From: DATCIH01 sp036507955
GTDB taxonomy: Bacteria; Bacillota; Clostridia; Clostridiales; Clostridiaceae
Direction of reading: 5' to 3'
Length of the DNA: 43,311 bases
Assembly: GCA_036507955.1 (NCBI GenBank)
Contig: DATCIH010000030.1
Coordinates: 1-43,311, forward strand
The translations under genes and the position numbers were made by a program. Numbering within the stretch: position 1 is the stretch's first letter; every line of letters starts with the position of its first letter. The notes beneath the pieces were generated by a model. The model worked only from the letters and a program-made list of their open reading frames with translations, was not told the origin of the DNA and searched no databases. Of this stretch, positions 24,616 through 32,757 are shown one piece after another.

Positions 24616-25039
24616 TCTAAAGGCGATGCAATTTTAGGTATAGATTTAGTAAACAGCCTTTTTGTTAAACCCCAGCATATCGTAACAATTCCTAAACAAT
24701 CAACCCCAACACAATACTTGCTAACACCATTATCCCTAGTTTCTGGTACATTCCCTGCACTTTTACCTGCAGCAATACCAGAATTGAATTCATCAATAGT
24801 AGAACATCCACCCCAATTATACGGTATCCCTCTATTTACTTGATCTATTAACCACCATCACAACTATATTTGGAGCTTATATAATCAGAATCCGGAGTAT
24901 TTACAAAAATCCCATCTGTATCATAACCATGGTAGACATTTTGATTAGTTGGAGTCCAAATATGATTAGCGTAAGCGAGAGCACAGGAGACAACATTATC
25001 ACGCCAAGAATTGTCTTCAGAAACAAATTTATATATCAT
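24594..25039 (-). pseudogene. NlpC/P60-like hydrolase, frameshifted and cut short
   Basis: It starts at ATG 25039 (RBS AGGGGGGG) and reads MIYKFVSEDNSWRDNVVSCA to stop 24848. A one-base shift (TGTGATGGTGG for TGTGATTGGTGG) restores WWLIDQVNRGIPYNWGGCST and, further on, KYCVGVDCLGIVTICWGLT, a likely catalytic-cysteine region of an NlpC/P60-type amidase. After SPLDSM the sequence switches to the unrelated remnant at 24374-24615. So the gene has both a frameshift and loss of its C-terminal half. No signal peptide is visible. Confidence 0.6.
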
Positions 25040-25141
25040 TATTTTCCCCCCCTAATATGGTGTTTCCGACAAACAAAGCTAAACTTTATTATACAAATAT
25101 TCATTATTGTAAATTAAATCATTTGTTTAGGTTATGTATAG

Positions 25142-25561
25142 CTACTTGATAATTTTTGATAAGTTGCTCATATCACCATATAGTTCATAGCCTATATTAG
25201 TATTCTTCGCATCCATAAGAAACACCCATTTCTCTTGCTTATCAATAAGAATATAGTAGCCTTGATTAGATCTGTCCTTAAATGTTATATTAATACAATA
25301 ATCAGCTTTAGCTATATTTGCCGTATTTAAGTCAATCTGTTTACTATTATTAATAACTTTTATGATAGTAGCTACATCTTCTTTTTTACTATAGGTTCTG
25401 ATTATTTCATTACCAAAATGTTGAAAGTCTTTAAACTTTAACAAGGTAATACTATCAACAGATTGTCCAGTTTTAAATTTTACAGTATTCCCATTAAAAG
25501 TTATTATAATAAATATAACAATAAATATAACAACAACTGAAAATAAATTTTTTTTTAACAC
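25142..25561 (-). CDS. Membrane-anchored hypothetical protein
   Basis: 139 residues starting at GTG 25561 (GGAGGAG upstream). One N-terminal helix (LFSVVVIFIVIFIIITFNG) anchors a small extracytoplasmic domain with alternating strands (ADYCINITFKDRSNQGYYIL, IDKQEKWVFLMDA). It resembles short clostridial proteins of the DUF5301 kind, but I cannot assign it firmly. No lipobox. It stands alone. Confidence 0.6.
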   Translation of the reverse strand: MLKKNLFSVVVIFIVIFIIITFNGNTVKFKTGQSVDSITLLKFKDFQHFGNEIIRTYSKKEDVATIIKVINNSKQIDLNTANIAKADYCINITFKDRSNQGYYILIDKQEKWVFLMDAKNTNIGYELYGDMSNLSKIIK

Positions 25562-25685
25562 AATAACTCCTCCTTTATAAGCTATTATTTAATTCTCTAT
25601 ATTCTCCTATTGTCCAAATATTCCAGATTTACGATTGATGAAATATTAATGAAAATCCCGCATGAGTGTATCAACATAATAAATA

Positions 25686-25986
25686 TTACGGACCTGTGCC
25701 TATGCTAATAATTTTCCATGGAGATTCCTTTCCCTGTTTTGCCACATATATAAATCTTAATTGTTTCCCATCCTCCGATGTTATAACTGTTTTATAAATT
25801 GCATTATACTCTACACATACTTGAACTTCATCGTAATTCTCATTATCTAACTTTATAGAAGTTTCAGGTGTTGCTTTAATATCAGTTATTTTCTTCAAAT
25901 TGTTAAAATCAGAGTCAGATGCATCACTTAAAAATTTAGAATAATCAGATGATAAGCATGATTTGGCAGTATTCTTATCTCCTATA
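25686..25986 (-). pseudogene. DUF4829-like C-terminal fragment
   Basis: The frame runs from just after a TAG next to 25987 through KSCLSSDYSKFLSDASDSDF to KGKESPWKIISIGTGP-type sequence and stop 25686. SPWKIISIGTGP is a typical end of DUF4829-type secreted proteins, which have a signal peptide and about 150-200 residues. The N-terminus is absent; only TTG 25898 could start. It appears to have been joined behind the DUF4177 gene by a deletion. Confidence 0.5.
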
Positions 25987-26130
25987 CTATTCTATTTCTC
26001 GCTTTAAGTAGTGCCAAGCCCACCAAGTACATACTAATTCCCAACCTTGCATTCCATATTCATTAAGTAATCTTGTTGTTCTTGCTCCTCCCGCTCCAAT
26101 AAACATACATTTATACTCATATTTTTTCAT
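25987..26130 (-). CDS. DUF4177-domain small protein
   Basis: 47 residues: MKKYEYKCMFIGAGGARTTR, then LLNEYGMQGWELVCTWWAWH and YLKREIE. The pattern KYEYK...LLNEYG..GWELV is that of DUF4177, a small beta-alpha-beta domain. RBS GGAGGAG six bases upstream of ATG 26130. The gene looks complete, although a fragment follows directly. Function unknown. Confidence 0.75.
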   Translation of the reverse strand: MKKYEYKCMFIGAGGARTTRLLNEYGMQGWELVCTWWAWHYLKREIE

Positions 26131-26181
26131 ATTTTCTCCTCCTTTAATAGTTCATATTATCCTTCAAAACCTTACTACTCC

Positions 26182-27030
26182 TCACTTTATTATTAGTGTT
26201 CTGTAATCCTGAGCCTGTACAACTTTAAACCCAGTATTAATATATAATTTTAATGCCTTATCATTGCTTGCCAGTGCATTTAAGTTCACCTCTGCTGCAT
26301 TTTGTTCTAACCCTTTGTTTACCGTAAATTCTAATATTTTTTTACCATAACCTTTTCTTTGGTACTTAATATTTACGAATAGCAATTCTATCTCAGCATT
26401 TTTAACCATTGAAGCTCCCACCATTTCATCATTTTCAAAAAATAGATGGATGTAATCTCTGTTTTCAAAAGTTGCCTTTCTGTTATTTTCAAGGTCATCT
26501 TTACTAGCACTTAGATACCAATTATAGGGTTTAATATCATTTTGTTCCCTTAATACTGCAAAGGCTTCACTCTCAAGTCCCATCTTGTCCCCGTAATATT
26601 TATCTTCGTATTTTACTTCACAAATATTGGGTTCATCAAATTTAGCTCCGTTGTAAGAAAAACGATATATAGAACCCAAATATTTAAATCCAATCATATT
26701 AAATAACTGCTGCCATTTTAGATTATCCTTTATATGAAAGGTTTTGATAAAATTAATAGACATTTCAATAATAAGTTTTTTTGCCTCTTCCCAAAGTTTT
26801 AAGCCCACAGGCAGTATTTGATCAGCGCTTGCTGCCCCCATTTCAATGGTGCAAGAACTACCCCATATCATCATGTGAATAAACCCTTGAATCTTATTAT
26901 TATTATCATCATATACCAGAATCTTAGATGCAGACTTTATTGTTTCAATTTCTTCTGGCATCGCCTTATACTCTAATATATATATCCTAACAATTTCATC
27001 AATATCTGATTGTTTATAATCTCTTATCAT
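26182..27030 (-). CDS. GNAT acetyltransferase
   Basis: 282 residues. The C-terminal GNAT fold has IELLFVNIKYQRKGYGKKIL (acetyl-CoA loop R-K-G-Y-G-K) and NLNALASNDKALKLYINTGF. The N-terminal half is a degenerate GNAT (MIRDYKQSDIDEIVRIYILE). RBS TAGGAG upstream of ATG 27030. No neighbours of related function. Confidence 0.85.
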   Translation of the reverse strand: MIRDYKQSDIDEIVRIYILEYKAMPEEIETIKSASKILVYDDNNNKIQGFIHMMIWGSSCTIEMGAASADQILPVGLKLWEEAKKLIIEMSINFIKTFHIKDNLKWQQLFNMIGFKYLGSIYRFSYNGAKFDEPNICEVKYEDKYYGDKMGLESEAFAVLREQNDIKPYNWYLSASKDDLENNRKATFENRDYIHLFFENDEMVGASMVKNAEIELLFVNIKYQRKGYGKKILEFTVNKGLEQNAAEVNLNALASNDKALKLYINTGFKVVQAQDYRTLIIK

Positions 27031-27263
27031 ATCTATTCTCCTATATTTTCTTTAATATTGAAATCATAAGCATTAGGGCTTCTAATATAACCTATAATCC
27101 GGATAGTAGTAACCCAATATTTACCTCAGATTTTGTTTGTACTTCTGCTTCATGTAATATCTCCTCTGTAGTTTTATTATAATTAATTCATAATTTATAT
27201 GCTTATGATACCATATTTTTACTTATCACTACATAAAATTTTCTGTTTAATAGTTGTTTAGCT

Positions 27264-27430
27264 TTAAAGAATAAAGGGGTTAAAACCTCCATCAACAGTT
27301 TTAAATATTTTATCCTTATCAGATAAAATCCCCACACCACATTCTTTGTTATAAAATTTATGCAAGTAAATTGAATAATTTCCATATCTTTATTTCTTAA
27401 GATCCAATTCAGTCCGCCATCCATAGTATG
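27264..27430 (-). pseudogene. Remnant of a BNR/YCF48-like repeat protein
   Basis: One frame reads FHTMDGGLNWILRNKDMEII and the next frame, one base over, KECGVGILSDKDKIFKTVDG, GFNPF. T-x-DGG-x-W and IFKTVDGG are repeat motifs of YCF48/BNR beta-propellers. Parts of only two repeats survive, with a frameshift between. The surrounding bases 27031-27263 hold no clear gene. Confidence 0.45.
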
Positions 27431-27889
27431 AAAGGTTATAATTATATTTTAATTATTTGCATCTGATAACTCTACAGTGCTGCTCAATACCTCACTATTC
27501 CACTTGTCGCTCAATAATACTGCCGATGTTAGATGCTACCAACTTCCAAACAATTTTAAGCTATTTCATCTTCTATTAATTAACTTCAGACTATATTAAC
27601 CCACATCATTCCATATTAGTTAACGTCATACAATAAGGAAGGACACCCTCGGGGTGCCCTATATCTAGTCTATATGATTGATATATCTGAGTAGTCAAGT
27701 TTAGCTTCGCTTGCTTCTTGGCAAGTTATCACATTCTATAAGTAAACTTTTATTATACATAGCCATGCTAGAGCATAATCCAAAAGTTTCACTACTCAAA
27801 TCTATTTTGATAAACCTTATTAGAACATTCCGTATTTAAGTTTAAATTCACTATATATACAAAAGAATTACTATACCATTAAGACTACA
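27431..27889. other. Gene-free stretch
   Basis: No convincing frame on either strand. It contains a GC-rich hairpin GGACACCCTCGGGGTGCC (about 27637-27660), possibly a terminator or end of a lost element, and three short TTAA-starting near-repeats at about 27575-27630. No family can be named. Confidence 0.35.
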
Positions 27890-27920
27890 TGAATTTATAT
27901 GAAATTATATGAAATATAAT
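27890..27920 (+). repeat. Three tandem 10-bp repeats before the HTH gene
   Basis: TGAATTTATA, TGAAATTATA, TGAAATATAA in direct succession, ending 26 bp before the ATG of the HTH gene. One repeat per helical turn is the pattern of an operator, possibly autoregulatory. The last repeat contains the only TATAAT-like hexamer. Confidence 0.5.
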
Positions 27921-27946
27921 GTAAATATAGGAAGGAGGTGTTAAGT

Positions 27947-28417
27947 ATGAATGAACTTGAAAAACTCTATACTGTTGAAGATATTGCAAATATGACAGGT
28001 CTAACAACTCGTACAATTAGAAATTATCTTAAAGATGGAAGTCTGGAAGGTAAAAAAATTGGAGGGCAATGGAGGTTTACTATGGAAAATATTGAAAAAC
28101 TATTTAATAGTAGCAGTGTAACAAAAAACATGCAAGATAGTAAGAAGCAACAAGTGCTTGATTTTATTGATGGAGTAAACACAGATATGAAAGGCAATAT
28201 TCAAATTTGTACTATTGTAGATTATTATTGGGATAAGATAGAACAGGCAAAAAAAATGTCTGATAAATTGATAACTGTAATAAATACTGATGATGAGGCG
28301 ATTACAAATGGTGCAAAATATTCATATGAGTATTTTGAAAAAGAGGGGAAGGCACGATTTACTTTGTTTGGTAGCCCCTTGTTTATAACCAAGATATTGA
28401 AATTATTAGAAGCATAA
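27947..28417 (+). CDS. Helix-turn-helix (excisionase/MerR-type) regulator with C-terminal sensor-like domain
   Basis: 156 residues from ATG 27947 (AAGGAGG eight bases upstream; GTG 27938 lies inside that site). The N-terminal winged HTH_17 domain reads LYTVEDIANMTGLTTRTIRN, YLKDGSLEGKKIGGQWRFT. After a linker, about 85 residues (IQICTIVDYYWDKIEQAKKM, ARFTLFGSPLFITKILKLLE) look like a beta-alpha-beta ACT-like or ligand-binding domain that I do not recognise. No integrase is nearby, so it is a transcription regulator rather than an excisionase. Its own upstream region carries the 10-bp repeats at 27890. A terminator follows. Confidence 0.75.
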   Translation: MNELEKLYTVEDIANMTGLTTRTIRNYLKDGSLEGKKIGGQWRFTMENIEKLFNSSSVTKNMQDSKKQQVLDFIDGVNTDMKGNIQICTIVDYYWDKIEQAKKMSDKLITVINTDDEAITNGAKYSYEYFEKEGKARFTLFGSPLFITKILKLLEA

Positions 28418-28421
28418 TAAC

Positions 28422-28459
28422 AAAAATGTCCTACACCATTATAGGTGGAGGACATTTTA
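28422..28459. terminator. Bidirectional terminator
   Basis: AAAATGTCCTACACC and GGTGGAGGACATTTT form a 15-bp stem with one mismatch around ATTATA. It lies between the convergent HTH gene and lipoprotein gene. Confidence 0.8.
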
Positions 28460-28510
28460 AATCACTTAATATAATACAAGTACATAATAAAATACCATTG
28501 TGTTCCAATA

Positions 28511-28891
28511 TTAATTCTTTTGTAAGGTAATAAACCCTGAGGTCATGTCATTATTTAAATTTATACTTGTAAATGTGTATCTATTTTTACCAAGAATGAT
28601 TTTACCATTAACTTTGTTAACTCCAACATCATTTACAGGAAATGTAATTACTACTTTATCCATATACATAACCTTTAGAATTAATCTATTAGATGAATCT
28701 TTATCTAGAACCCAACTTTCCACATTCTTTGTATATTTATCGATATATGGAAATGGAATATTTAATTCGTTATGTGCTTTAATTTTTGCTGATGTCGGTA
28801 AGGGAATGCCCTCGGTTTTAGTGCTACAACCTGTAATAAAAATAATTATTGTTAGTACTAATATTAACTTAAATATCCAACGATTATGCAT
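28511..28891 (-). CDS. Small lipoprotein
   Basis: 126 residues with a lipoprotein signal peptide (WIFKLILVLTIIIFITGCST; lipobox FITGC). The mature part of about 100 residues has strands (LILKVMYMDKVVITFPVNDV, IILGKNRYTFTSINL) and no recognised family. RBS AAAGGAG at ten bases. Single gene. Confidence 0.75.
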   Translation of the reverse strand: MHNRWIFKLILVLTIIIFITGCSTKTEGIPLPTSAKIKAHNELNIPFPYIDKYTKNVESWVLDKDSSNRLILKVMYMDKVVITFPVNDVGVNKVNGKIILGKNRYTFTSINLNNDMTSGFITLQKN

Positions 28892-28910
28892 ATTTGGACT
28901 CTCCTTTTAA

Positions 28911-29048
28911 TACAAAACTAGGCTTCTGCCTCAACTCTGTCAATTCCTCGGTTCATAAATGTTTCAATTAAATTTTCTAGACCGCTATGCTAAAAGATTT
29001 ATCCCAGTTTCTATAGCTTTAATAAAGCTGTTTAACTCATTACCTTTC
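28911..29048 (-). other. Degenerate sequence after the DUF5054 remnant
   Basis: Short protein-like runs in different frames (ELNSFIKAIETG; LENLIETFMNRGIDRVEAEA then stop) but no gene. Probably pieces left by deletions in the sugar locus. Confidence 0.3.
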
Positions 29049-29186
29049 TTAGTCCTTAAATAAGGATATATGAGCCTGGAACCCGTTGTCCATATACTTT
29101 TCAGTTACATTTCCTACTAAATCAGTAAATCCAATATCAAGATGGGTTTTAAATACCACATAAACTTTTGCCGCCTTCTGCTTCAA
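29049..29186 (-). pseudogene. DUF5054 N-terminal remnant
   Basis: A 45-codon frame from TTG 29186: MKQKAAKVYVVFKTHLDIGF, TDLVGNVTEKYMDNG. This is the start of DUF5054 proteins, glycoside-hydrolase-38-like enzymes of about 700-900 residues found in carbohydrate loci, with the metal-site motif KTHLDIGFTD. The rest is gone and the frame ends FKD stop. It overlaps the end of the Nif3-like gene region, consistent with former co-transcription. Confidence 0.6.
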
Positions 29187-29194
29187 AAACAAGT

Positions 29195-29989
29195 TTAAAG
29201 GATTTTAAAGATTGCTTTTTCAGAAATAAAATTAACTGGGATACTTGGAAACCTTTCCTGTAGCCACTCTGCTAAATATTTCATACCCCCAGCTTCACTT
29301 TCTGCATGGCCTAGTACGATAACACCTTTTTGTACTCCTTGGTAAATAGCATCCCTTACATATTCAGGAGTCTCCCATTCTGGGCCTTCTCCATAAATTA
29401 TAAGGTCTAGATTCTCTTTTACAAAAATAGGTATGGCAGATTCACCTGAGCCTCTATATCCCACTAAAATGCCAATCCGACTACAGTGCATAGATAAATC
29501 TCCTTCATAACGAAGATACTGAAGGTTAAGACAGCTTTTAATATATGAGATTACATCCTCTAGAAGCATTGGGGATACCTCAATAATGGATACCTCCGGC
29601 TTATTTATAACTTCATAATTTTGCCACTTCAGATCTTTAAGTAAACCTGCTGTAATAGCATCAGGTTTATATGTATGAATATAGTCATGGAATCGAAATA
29701 TAGCCATCTTGCTTTCTTCTATAGTTTTGCACTTCTTCCGGTAGATTGGATCGTACTTAAGCATTTTTCTCTTATCCCAATGACTATAAAATATCCCTTC
29801 ATGGGAAATAATCAGATTAACCCCTAAGTTTTTTGCTTTCTCAATAACCTCTTGAGTTGCTACGAATGCTGTAGCGATACCTTTAACTATCGAATCAGTT
29901 GTCCCATATTCAAGCTTGTCAACAGTATCTCCAGGTAATACTATGTCAGCTGTCAAGGTATCAAGTATATGCTTTATTGTTATACCCAT
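29195..29989 (-). CDS. Nif3-like dinuclear metal-centre protein
   Basis: 264 residues of the Nif3/DUF34 family: GIATAFVATQEVIEKAKNLG, NLIISHEGIFYSH near residue 58 with a metal-binding His/Glu, MHCSRIGILVGYRGSGES, and the C-terminal VIVLGHAESEAGGMKYLAEW with further metal ligands. These proteins are hydrolase-like with uncertain substrate. RBS GGAGGAATTG. Position between kduD and DUF5054 in a glycan locus is typical for the carbohydrate-associated branch. It appears intact. Confidence 0.85.
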   Translation of the reverse strand: MGITIKHILDTLTADIVLPGDTVDKLEYGTTDSIVKGIATAFVATQEVIEKAKNLGVNLIISHEGIFYSHWDKRKMLKYDPIYRKKCKTIEESKMAIFRFHDYIHTYKPDAITAGLLKDLKWQNYEVINKPEVSIIEVSPMLLEDVISYIKSCLNLQYLRYEGDLSMHCSRIGILVGYRGSGESAIPIFVKENLDLIIYGEGPEWETPEYVRDAIYQGVQKGVIVLGHAESEAGGMKYLAEWLQERFPSIPVNFISEKAIFKIL

Positions 29990-30149
29990 ATTCTATCAAT
30001 TCCTCCTTAAATGCTAAAATGTAAATTTAATTAACTTCATTTTATCTATCCTCTTCGAAAAGAGTACACCCATCTTCTGCAGGTAACGGGTTACGTTTTG
30101 AGTTTCTTTTTATTAAATCTTATCATTATTCCCAGTTAAAATCACAACT

Positions 30150-30341
30150 TTGGTGAATAGTGATAATACATTAAAACTAAACATCTCCCCCTCTACTCAG
30201 ATAGTATTGCAAAATGGGCAAGCCTTTAAACATATCCCTAGAAGCCGAGATCTAATTGTTATTTATGGTGCTACAACAAGGAGTATCCCACCCCAAACCA
30301 CGCCTTATAAAATCATTGTTATGTGTCCCCTTAATAACTAA
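30150..30341 (+). pseudogene. C-terminal fragment of a secreted protein (plus strand)
   Basis: The frame is open from a TAA near 30119 and reads PVKITTLVNSDNTLKLNISP, STQIVLQNGQAF, RSRDLIVIYGATTRSIPPQT, TPYKIIVM, ending at 30341. The 'QNGQA ... DLIVIYGATTRSIPPQTTP' text is like the last domain of clostridial stalk/copper-amine-oxidase-like secreted proteins. There is no usable start. A strong terminator follows at 30379, supporting that this is the true end of a once longer gene. Family assignment is weak. Confidence 0.35.
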
Positions 30342-30378
30342 AAAATAGTATTATAAATACAAGAAAATTTCAACAAAG

Positions 30379-30407
30379 GCCACTGTAGTATTTTTTGCTA
30401 CAGTGGC
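30379..30407. terminator. Bidirectional terminator
   Basis: GCCACTGTAG, loop TATTTTTTG, CTACAGTGGC, then TTTTAT on the plus strand and A/T-rich sequence on the other. It separates the plus-strand fragment from kduD. Confidence 0.85.
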
Positions 30408-30476
30408 TTTTATAAGTGCACCAAATTACTCATACCAAATAAAGCCTCATCACTTATATATGATTCATATCTTGGA

Positions 30477-31013
30477 TTATCTTACTAACCATCCACCATC
30501 TACCTGCTGGTATTCTAGCCAATATATCCGCACTTTTTCCTTCATCTGCTCTAATAGGTGCCGTATTATCTGTTGCTATATATCCTGGTGCAATAGCATT
30601 TATTTGAATATTTTTATCTCCCAGTTCATTTGCAAATGCTTTAGTTATGCCTGCTACACCATGTTTACTTGCTGTATAAGCTGAAACAAACTTTCCGCCT
30701 TGAAATGCAAGCATAGAAGCAATGTTTATAATTTTTCTTGAACCTTGCTTAACCATTATCTTTGCTACATCTTGGCTTAAGTAATATACTGAATTTAAGT
30801 TTATATCTAAAACTGCTTTCCAATCCTCATCTTTAAACTCGAGAAGAGGCGCTCTCTTAATAGTTCCAGCATTATTTACTAGAATATCAACTCTTCCATA
30901 TTCTTTTACACAAGCTTCTACAGTTGCAGTTATTTCTTCCCTCCAGTTACTATAGCTACTTTACCCTTTAGTGAAAAAAAAGCCATTGAAAACTCATTTA
31001 CTTCTGTACCCAA
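30477..31013 (-). pseudogene. kduD: KduD (2-dehydro-3-deoxy-D-gluconate 5-dehydrogenase), two internal deletions
   Basis: It starts at TTG 31013 (RBS AAGGAGG) and reads MGTEVNEFSMAFFSLKGKVA, IVTGG, then a stop. After a deletion of the Rossmann G-x-x-x-G-x-G region and about 50 residues, another frame reads EEITATVEACVKEYGRVDIL, VNNAGTIKRAPLLEF, the serine segment INIAS, YTASKHGVAG, then RIPAGRW. There GTAGATGG (30496-30503) joins to the gene end: the next frame reads VDGGWLVR stop, the normal C-terminus, at 30477. About 30 residues between GRW and VDGG are lost. The enzyme acts on ketouronates released by the GH88 route; it cannot bind NAD(H) here. Confidence 0.85.
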
Positions 31014-31059
31014 TTTATTACCTCCTTCTCTCTGTTAATATTTTTACTATAGTTTCCTC

Positions 31060-32157
31060 CTAAAGCCATAAAGCTGGTTGTCTAATAGCTATATTTCTTC
31101 TGACTTCATCATCTATTGGATGCTTTTCAAGCCTTTTCCAAAGTTTAATATATTTTCCCTCGCTCAGTCCGTAGCCTGCAAAAAGTAGTGAAGAAACTGC
31201 TACTGGCCATGCTTCAAAATGTTCCACATCTTGTCTAAAAGGCCATTTTGACTTATCTTCCAAATAAGGATATAAAAATTCAATTCCTTTTCTTATACTT
31301 CGTCCATCTTCAAGTTGAAATTCCCATAAGTTATCTTCTGGTTTTGATAAAACATGGCAAATAGTAACCATATTATCTAATACAAAGATGGAATAACTGT
31401 AAGGCTTAGTACGTTTCAATTCTGCTGGGAAACTTCCGTTTAAGGCCATTTGGTTTGGAAGCAATATCTTTTTATATCTTTCACGGCATAAATCTTGTAT
31501 ATGAGTGTTTTCAGTAAATCTTGCAAATACTGCAGCCTGTACATTCCAAGTAACACCATGGTTATTATATTCATTCATTTCTTTTATTCCGAATTCGTGA
31601 GTTGTCATCCATTTTAAATACTCTGAAAACCATTGTTTAAGTCCAAAAAGAACTTTTTCTGTGAGAAAAGGGGATTTACTAAGTGTTTGGATTGCAACTG
31701 GTATTTCAATTAAATGCAATGTATCAATAATACCTATCCCTCTACCTGAACATACTCCTGGAATAGCTTGTGTATAAAGCAGATTTGGGTTCATTTTTGT
31801 AACTTCATCTATAAAGAATTCTTTTAACATAAGAACAGCCTTTTCTGCATAATCTTCATTACCTGTAACTAAATATCCTGCACTTAGATTTGCTACATTT
31901 GTTCTTAATTTTCTTAAAATTACCCGATGTTCAAAAAAGGCATTTGGATTTGATTGACCATCACGACATACATAAGGTAATCCATCCAAAGTGTCTGAGT
32001 TCGGCCACCAATAATCTCCATTAGAATAAAAATCATGAAGGCCTCCTTCACTTAACTTTGAAAAAGCATCAGTAATATGTCTAGGTTTCTCATTAAGAGA
32101 AACCTTAGCTTTATTTATTATCCATTCCTTATCAAATAACTCACTACTATTTATCAT
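31060..32157 (-). CDS. Alginate-lyase-family polysaccharide lyase
   Basis: 365 residues, alpha/alpha-barrel lyase of PF05426 type. Family points: LSEGGLHDFYSNGDYWWPNS, DGLPYVCRDGQSNPNAFFEH, IPGVCSGRGIGIIDTLHL, and EMNEYNNHGVTWNVQ with the Asn-His pair expected in the active site. No signal peptide, so it acts inside the cell on imported oligosaccharides. RBS TTGGAGG. It belongs with the GH88 enzyme and the Lpl-type importer. The uronate substrate (alginate, glucuronan or another) cannot be told. Confidence 0.85.
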   Translation of the reverse strand: MINSSELFDKEWIINKAKVSLNEKPRHITDAFSKLSEGGLHDFYSNGDYWWPNSDTLDGLPYVCRDGQSNPNAFFEHRVILRKLRTNVANLSAGYLVTGNEDYAEKAVLMLKEFFIDEVTKMNPNLLYTQAIPGVCSGRGIGIIDTLHLIEIPVAIQTLSKSPFLTEKVLFGLKQWFSEYLKWMTTHEFGIKEMNEYNNHGVTWNVQAAVFARFTENTHIQDLCRERYKKILLPNQMALNGSFPAELKRTKPYSYSIFVLDNMVTICHVLSKPEDNLWEFQLEDGRSIRKGIEFLYPYLEDKSKWPFRQDVEHFEAWPVAVSSLLFAGYGLSEGKYIKLWKRLEKHPIDDEVRRNIAIRQPALWL

Positions 32158-32178
32158 ATTTTATTTATTCCTCCAAGT

Positions 32179-32715
32179 TTAAAGAAATATATTATATCTT
32201 TTTACATCCCTATCCATATTTACTACTACCTCAATATTATCAACTTCTACATTAAAATCCACAGTCTTTATTAAAGAGTTTTCTTTATGACAGGCTTCAA
32301 ATACATTTATAAATAGTCCTCTCTTTCCTTTTACTCTGTTAATAATATAAGATAATTCCTTAACAGAAGGATTGTCCGGTGCATTTCCAAAGCTTAACTT
32401 TTTTCAGATATTTAAAAGGTTTCTTGTTACTGAAAACCCCTTGAAAGTTTTTCATTTTACTACTTGATACTAATTCACCTGCAACATGTAATACCCAATC
32501 AATAATATTTTCTTTTTCACATTCTACCCTGCAAACTTCAATAAAATATTCATCACACCAAAGTATAATTCTTCTCATACTAACGTTTTCATAGCTTTCT
32601 GTATTCCATTATCCATTAAATCTCTAACTTCCTTCTGAAGCCAAGAAATAATCCAATTTTGTGATTCTGCCTTAAGCTTTAAACTTTTTATCTCTTGTTT
32701 TGTGAACTGTATCAT
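32179..32715 (-). pseudogene. Heparinase II/III-type lyase, N- and C-terminal remnants
   Basis: From ATG 32715 a frame reads MIQFTKQEIKSLKLKAESQN, WIISWLQKEVRDLMDNG, the usual N-terminus of clostridial heparinase II/III-like lyases (about 600 residues). After KAMKT another frame gives MRRIILWCDEYFIEVCRVEC, ENIIDWVLHVAGELV, from the C-terminal beta-sandwich. A further frameshift leads to SFGNAPDNPSVKELSYIINR and the end RYNIFL at 32179. The toroid catalytic domain is deleted. It lies between GH88 and the alginate-lyase gene in the same orientation. Confidence 0.7.
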
Positions 32716-32757
32716 AATAATTTATCTCCAAAGTATTTTTTTATAGTATATAGATTA

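Noticed and set aside
27031..27202. Protein-like run (TTEEILHEAEVQTKSEVNIG) on the minus strand
   Set aside because: It is broken by stops in every frame and matches no family I can name; too weak for a feature.
30403..30684. Plus-strand frame of 93 codons opposite kduD
   Set aside because: Cys/Tyr-rich nonsense composition; kduD on the minus strand explains the open frame.
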